Source: Burkholderia diffusa
GTDB lineage: Bacteria; Pseudomonadota; Gammaproteobacteria; Burkholderiales; Burkholderiaceae
DNA: 64,000 nt
Direction of reading: 5' to 3'
NCBI RefSeq assembly: GCF_902499115.1
Contig: NZ_CABVPN010000031.1
Coordinates: 1-64,000 of the forward strand
The notes below the pieces were generated by a model. The model saw only the letters and a list, made by a program, of their open reading frames with translations. It searched no databases and had not been told where the DNA came from. The position numbers were made by a program, and so were the translations under genes. Shown piece by piece: positions 60,413 through 64,000 of the stretch (the first letter of the stretch is position 1; each line of letters begins with the position of its first letter).

Positions 60413-62081
60413 TCGCTATATGAGGGCCGACGACGTCCTTGGCGATTTCCTGGAAACCGCTCACTGACTTGAACCAGCCGTTCTTGTTGTTGCGAGCGGC
60501 AAGTCCGAGCAATGCTCGGCTCGCCGGTGTGTAGCCGCCATTCAGCCGTTCGGCCTCTATGGCTTCCAAGGTGACTTGTCCGTTTGACTTCGACTTGATG
60601 TGCTCGGCCATGAGCTCGCGGCCGACCATCTCGTCCGCCTTATTCAGCAGCGCGTGCACCGCTTCGTTGCTTGAATGGCGAAATAGCTCGTCCTCGAGTG
60701 CCAAACCGGGCCGCCACGTGAGGTATTGGCCGCCAGCCGCAACGAATCTCTCGACGAGTCCGACGGTTGAAACTGGCTTGTCCGCGTCGACAAAGACGAG
60801 GACGCGATAGCCCAACTTGAGGAACACCTCCCCTCGTGTGAAGCATTGGTCGGGGCTTCCTCCGCCCGCGTCCACGTATGAGCCTCCGTCGGCCAGGAAT
60901 GACGTCGCGCCACAGTGGACCCACCACTGGTCCATCCCGCGGGCGAATCCGACCTCGCTGGCGCCTTCGCAGACGATGACGGACTTGGACAGGAAGGCCT
61001 CGGCCGCCTTGCGCAATGTGCCCTGGATGCCCTCGTCCGTACCGGCGCATGTGGCCGTGTGGATGCCTGAACGCTGGCGCACGACGAAAAGCTGATTGCC
61101 AGCGAGCTCCCTGAGCGTCACCGGTGAATGGGTTGTCATAAAGACCTGCAGCGGCTGCGTCGCGTCCTTCGCTCCGAGTGAGTCGAGCAGTCGCATGAGC
61201 CGGTGTGGCTCAAGTCCGTACTCAACTTCGTCTACCAGCGCGACTGTGGCGGCCGCCGCTGCGGCTCTTTGCAACCCCGCGACAAGGAGCCGCCCCGAAC
61301 CGGTACCCAGCGACCGCAGAGGAATGCCGATCTCGCTGTGGAGTGCGATAGCACCGTCGCCAATCGACACCGAGTGAGCATCGAGTAGCGCCTGAGCGCT
61401 CGCACCGACGGCTACGCCTAGGCCTGTCGCTGTCTGGGTGACCACTTGCAAGGTCTGGGCAAGTTGAGGGCCAGCTTGAGCGCCGAAGGTGGCCCGGGCG
61501 GCACGTGCCGCGCCGGCGAGTTCCGAGCCAAGGTTCGCGCGCTCTTCCGTGAGCCGGTTCAACACCGAGCCCCTAGCCCACGAAAGGTTCGTGTTTGCGT
61601 AGGTGCCGATTCGGGCCGGCGCTAGGATGGCGCGGTCCTTCCAGGCCAGAGACCGTTCCAGTTGCTGGTGTGCGGCTCGGTCGGAATAAAGCGTCCAACT
61701 CGGCTCGAGGTCGCCATTGACTTCGAGCTTCAGCGTCAGAACCGTTTCTAGACCTGCGCGCGGCTCGTCTTCAAGCAGCCCGGTGCTGCAGTCGAATCCG
61801 CGAAGGAACTCTCCGTAGGTGTCGATGTTCTTCAGCGCGTCGGGTAGTGCGCCGAGCGTGGCCGCAATCACGACGGTCCGAGTGACGTCCAGGCCGAAGA
61901 AGTCAGTGTCGCCGAAAGGTGCGCTCCTCCGCGCTCCAAGGCACAGGTCAATAGCATCGAGGATGGTCGACTTGCCGCTATCACCGGGGCCAATAAGGCA
62001 ATTCACGCCGTTGGATGGTGTCCAATCGAGCGTCTGTATCGAACGGAAATTTCGAATTTCAAGGCGACGGACGCGCGTCAT
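60348..62081 (-). CDS. gajA: Gabija protein GajA, OLD-family ATPase/TOPRIM endonuclease
   Basis: A 577-residue protein, nearly the length of the Bacillus GajA. ATPase part: RRLEIRNFRSIQTLDW, NCLIGPGDSGKSTILDAID (Walker A) and TVALVDEVEYGLEPHRL (Walker B), then MTTHSPVTLREL. TOPRIM part: VIVCEGASEVGFARG (Glu) and YRVLVFVDADKPVS (Asp-x-Asp). The start at 62081 has GAGAGGA close upstream; longer readings lack one. Class 2 OLD nucleases next to a UvrD-like helicase make up Gabija, which nicks phage DNA when nucleotides are depleted (known for the family). Confidence 0.87.
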   Translation of the reverse strand: MTRVRRLEIRNFRSIQTLDWTPSNGVNCLIGPGDSGKSTILDAIDLCLGARRSAPFGDTDFFGLDVTRTVVIAATLGALPDALKNIDTYGEFLRGFDCSTGLLEDEPRAGLETVLTLKLEVNGDLEPSWTLYSDRAAHQQLERSLAWKDRAILAPARIGTYANTNLSWARGSVLNRLTEERANLGSELAGAARAARATFGAQAGPQLAQTLQVVTQTATGLGVAVGASAQALLDAHSVSIGDGAIALHSEIGIPLRSLGTGSGRLLVAGLQRAAAAAATVALVDEVEYGLEPHRLMRLLDSLGAKDATQPLQVFMTTHSPVTLRELAGNQLFVVRQRSGIHTATCAGTDEGIQGTLRKAAEAFLSKSVIVCEGASEVGFARGMDQWWVHCGATSFLADGGSYVDAGGGSPDQCFTRGEVFLKLGYRVLVFVDADKPVSTVGLVERFVAAGGQYLTWRPGLALEDELFRHSSNEAVHALLNKADEMVGRELMAEHIKSKSNGQVTLEAIEAERLNGGYTPASRALLGLAARNNKNGWFKSVSGFQEIAKDVVGPHIANAEPGFVHITKRLWGWTSAAA

Positions 62082-62376
62082 GTTTCCTCTCAGTTGGTCT
62101 GGCAAATATCCCAACGCGACGAAAACTGCCCAAGTGACGCACAAGTACTCATCAGGCATCCCCTGACGTCAGCTTTCTTCAGCGAACCGGTCACCGCGAG
62201 TCTAGACGCTGACCGACCGCATGCAGCCTCTAGCAGCCGCTCAGATTCTATCTTTCTACGACGGTTCTGGGGCGGGACTGTCGGCCGTGGCTCGTCGTTG
62301 ACCCTACGCCGCCTTACAGTGATCGACTATGAAATCCGTAACTTTCGGTCCGGCTGCCGATGTCTGCGACGTGAAT

Positions 62377-62449
62377 TGACGAATTTGCTTCGGACATAGG
62401 CGAAGTGACAGAATTATTTTGGAGAGACTGTCGATAAACTCGTCACTTC
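62377..62449. repeat. Right end (copy C) of the Gabija element
   Basis: Aligns with copy A at 50832-50903 over its full length and shares an inverted 19-base block with copy B. It contains TTGACGAATTTGC, AAGTGACAG and CTCGTCACTTC. Similarity to copy A ends near 62449, which I take as the outer edge. The 295 bp between gajA and this end (62082-62376) contain no gene. Confidence 0.5.
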
Positions 62450-62715
62450 ACGCGATGCACGCCGTCCGCAACGGGCATCGCGAGTTGACACCTTTCCTTT
62501 GCTCTACGCTCGCCGCCCGCCCCGCTTCCGGCTGCCGCGCGGTCGCCCGGCAGCCGGTTGCCTTCGGGCTTCGCCCGCTTTCGCATCGCCCTACCGTCAA
62601 CCTTTCGCCACCTCCATCAAACCTCCATCTTTCCGCACAAAAAACTCCATCGGGCGCACGCACACTGCGATCCGAAAATGCGGGCCGTCGAGTGCCTGCA
62701 TCCCATGGAGTCCAC

Positions 62716-63873
62716 ATGACGAATCAGAAACGATGCCTCTACAGCGCCGTATGCGCGCTGGCGGCGGCAATGCTGGCGGGCTGCGGGCCCGCCGAACAGC
62801 AGGCCGCCGCGCCGGCCACCCCTGTCGCAGCGATGACGCTGGCAGGCGCCCCCCTCGACCTGGCCGAAGACCTGCCGGGCCGCGTCGCGGCCGTCCGGAT
62901 CGCCGAGATCCGGCCGCAGGTCAGCGGCATCGTGCAGCGACGGCTGTTCGAACAGGGCACGGAAGTGCGGGCGGCCCAGCCGCTGTTCCAGATCAACCCG
63001 GCGCCGTTCAAGGCCGACATGGATACGGCCGCGGCGGCGCTGCAACGCGCGCAAGCCGCGCTCGAACGGGCCAAGGTGCAGACGACGCGGCTAAAACCGC
63101 TGGTCGAGGCCGACGCGATCAGCCGGCAGGTCTATGACGACTCGGTGTCCCAACGCGACCAGGCCGCCGCCGACGTCGCACAGGCCCGCGCGACGCTCGC
63201 ACGACGCCGGCTCGACCTGAAGTTCGCGACCGTCGAGGCGCCGATCACGGGCCGCATCGACCAGGCGCTCGTGACCGAGGGCGCGCTGGTCGCGAGCAGC
63301 GACAGCCAGCCGATGGCACGCATCCAGCAGATCGACCAGGTATACGTGGATGTGCGCCAGCCGGCCGCATCGCTCGAATCGCTGCGCGGCGCCCTCGCGG
63401 CTCAGCCGGACGCGACGGGCAATGGCCTGCCGGTCGACGTGCTGCGCGGCGACGACTCGCGCTACGACGTGAGGGGCCGCATGCTGTTCTCGGGCGTCAA
63501 CGTCGACCCGGGCACCGGCGACGTGCTGCTGCGCGTGCTGGTCGACAACCCGAAGCGCGAGCTGCTGCCCGGCATGTACGTGCGCGCCCGCATCCCGCGT
63601 GGGCACTATGACAACGCGCTGACCGTGCCGCAACAGGCGATCGTCCGCGCAGGCGGCAAGCCGCAGGTCTGGGTGCTCGACGCGAAGAGCCAGGCGCATC
63701 TGAAGGCCGTCGAGGTGGGCGAGCTGACGAACCGCAGCTACCGCATCAAGTCGGGCCTGCAGGCAGGCCAGAAGGTCGTCGTCGAAGGCATGGAACGCCT
63801 GAGCGACGGCGCGACCGTGACGGCGACCGCATGGAAGGCGCCCGAGACGGTCAAGACCGCTTCCGCGCACTGA
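62716..63873 (+). CDS. RND efflux periplasmic adaptor (membrane fusion) lipoprotein
   Basis: A 385-residue MFP. Lipoprotein signal LYSAVCALAAAMLAGC with Cys23. Then the lipoyl halves and hairpin: RVAAVRIAEIRPQVSGIVQRRLFEQGTEVRAAQPLFQI, a coiled coil (ALQRAQAALERAKVQTTRLKPLVEADAIS, SVSQRDQAAADVAQARATLARRRLDLKFATVEAPITGRI), and the beta-barrel part (LPGMYVRARIPRG, ALTVPQQAIVRAGGKPQVWVLD). It links an inner-membrane RND pump to an outer-membrane channel, as AcrA/MexA do. GGAG five bases before the ATG at 62716. The pump gene follows 19 bp later. Confidence 0.92.
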   Translation: MTNQKRCLYSAVCALAAAMLAGCGPAEQQAAAPATPVAAMTLAGAPLDLAEDLPGRVAAVRIAEIRPQVSGIVQRRLFEQGTEVRAAQPLFQINPAPFKADMDTAAAALQRAQAALERAKVQTTRLKPLVEADAISRQVYDDSVSQRDQAAADVAQARATLARRRLDLKFATVEAPITGRIDQALVTEGALVASSDSQPMARIQQIDQVYVDVRQPAASLESLRGALAAQPDATGNGLPVDVLRGDDSRYDVRGRMLFSGVNVDPGTGDVLLRVLVDNPKRELLPGMYVRARIPRGHYDNALTVPQQAIVRAGGKPQVWVLDAKSQAHLKAVEVGELTNRSYRIKSGLQAGQKVVVEGMERLSDGATVTATAWKAPETVKTASAH

Positions 63874-63892
63874 GTCACGGGAGCCTCAAGTC

Positions 63893-64000
63893 ATGTCCCA
63901 ATTCTTCATCCGGCGCCCGGTCTTCGCATGGGTGATCGCCCTCTTCATCATCCTGCTGGGCCTGATCGCCATTCCCGAACTGCCGGTTGCGCGCTACCCG
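63893..64000 (+). CDS. RND efflux pump permease, HAE1 family (cut by window edge)
   Basis: The first 36 codons are present: MSQFFIRRPVFAWVIALF, then the first transmembrane helix up to IAIPELPVARYP, characteristic of AcrB/MexB-like proteins. GGGAG lies ten bases before the ATG. Adaptor and pump form one operon. Substrates cannot be judged from this piece. Confidence 0.92.
   Translation, partial: MSQFFIRRPVFAWVIALFIILLGLIAIPELPVARYP

Larger units (their letters stand above)
58533..62449. mobile_element. Putative non-autonomous TnsB/TniA-type element carrying Gabija (about 3.9 kb)
   Basis: The two Gabija genes are flanked by repeat-rich ends. 58533-58551 (GACCAAAGCAAATTTGTCA) and the reverse complement of 62377-62395 (GTCCGAAGCAAATTCGTCA) match at 16 of 19, in inverted orientation. 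Each end has further GTCA/GTGAC and TTGCGAA motifs, like the binding-site arrays of Tn7/Tn5053-family ends. Related ends occur at 50.83 and 53.84 kb. No transposase lies inside, so movement would need one in trans. The exact outer borders and target duplication could not be settled. Confidence 0.5.

Noticed and set aside
58547..62410. TGTCAC...GTGACA as exact ends with near-identical flanks (AAATT and GAATT) as a target duplication
   Set aside because: Only four of five bases match, and the similarity between right-end copies A and C continues to about 62449, beyond this proposed border.
1..64000. CRISPR arrays, tRNA or rRNA genes, transposase genes
   Set aside because: None seen by eye: no regularly spaced repeats, no cloverleaf-like clusters, no DDE transposase or integrase motifs in any supported gene.

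Overview
The window looks like a GC-rich (mid-60s percent) chromosome segment of a Burkholderia or close relative. The grounds are the OmpC-type porins whose mature N-termini read QSNVTLYG, the EtfAB and split-PntA transhydrogenase proteins, the many CoA-ester catabolic genes, the DUF2889 protein and the RND pump. No tRNA, rRNA, CRISPR array or transposase gene was seen. The left edge cuts an ETF-quinone oxidoreductase and the right edge cuts an RND permease.

0-38.5 kb is one large acyl-CoA catabolic island. On the minus strand (13.4 to 0 kb) lie an enoyl-CoA hydratase, an NDP-forming acyl-CoA synthetase, EtfBA, a 3-hydroxyacyl-CoA dehydrogenase, an orphan Liv-type binding protein, a 3-oxoadipyl-CoA-type thiolase, PntAA/AB/B and ETF-QO. 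This is a beta-oxidation set together with its electron outlets. On the plus strand (13.7-19.5 kb) follow a quinone oxidoreductase, a PaaG-like isomerase, a BadI/MenB-like ring hydrolase, a cyclohexanecarboxylate-CoA-ligase-like enzyme and an SDR. This suggests alicyclic-acid degradation through a pimeloyl-CoA-like intermediate. A porin (possible sigma-54 promoter) and a GH3 glycosidase lipoprotein come next. Then a thiolase/DUF35/aldehyde dehydrogenase/MaoC operon, a divergent DUF2889-MFS pair, and a long minus-strand operon (38.5-30 kb: CoA-transferase, TctBA, crotonase, acyl-CoA dehydrogenase, two HAD-type proteins, AMACR-like racemase).

39-50.5 kb holds small regulated modules. They are a CMD-family protein beside a LysR gene, TetR/cyclase/fumarylacetoacetase with a perfect 20-bp palindrome, a second porin, a PhlG-like hydrolase/TetR pair with a 13-bp inverted repeat, and TetR/thioredoxin-reductase-like flavoprotein/methyltransferase (frameshifted).

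50.5-62.5 kb is an accessory region. It contains four stretches that resemble ends of TnsB/TniA-type transposons (about 50.83, 53.84, 58.53 and 62.38 kb), a truncated RES-domain toxin, a lipase beside a frameshifted gene, a bufferin operon (bufA-bufB-bufC-doxX) divergent from an ECF sigma factor/DUF1109 anti-sigma pair, and a Gabija-type defence pair (GajA OLD-family nuclease, GajB UvrD-like helicase). The Gabija pair lies between two of the transposon-like ends. The bufferin operon has a GTAACC-N16-CGAA promoter-like site, as expected for a SigF-type ECF factor. From 62.7 kb an RND efflux operon begins.
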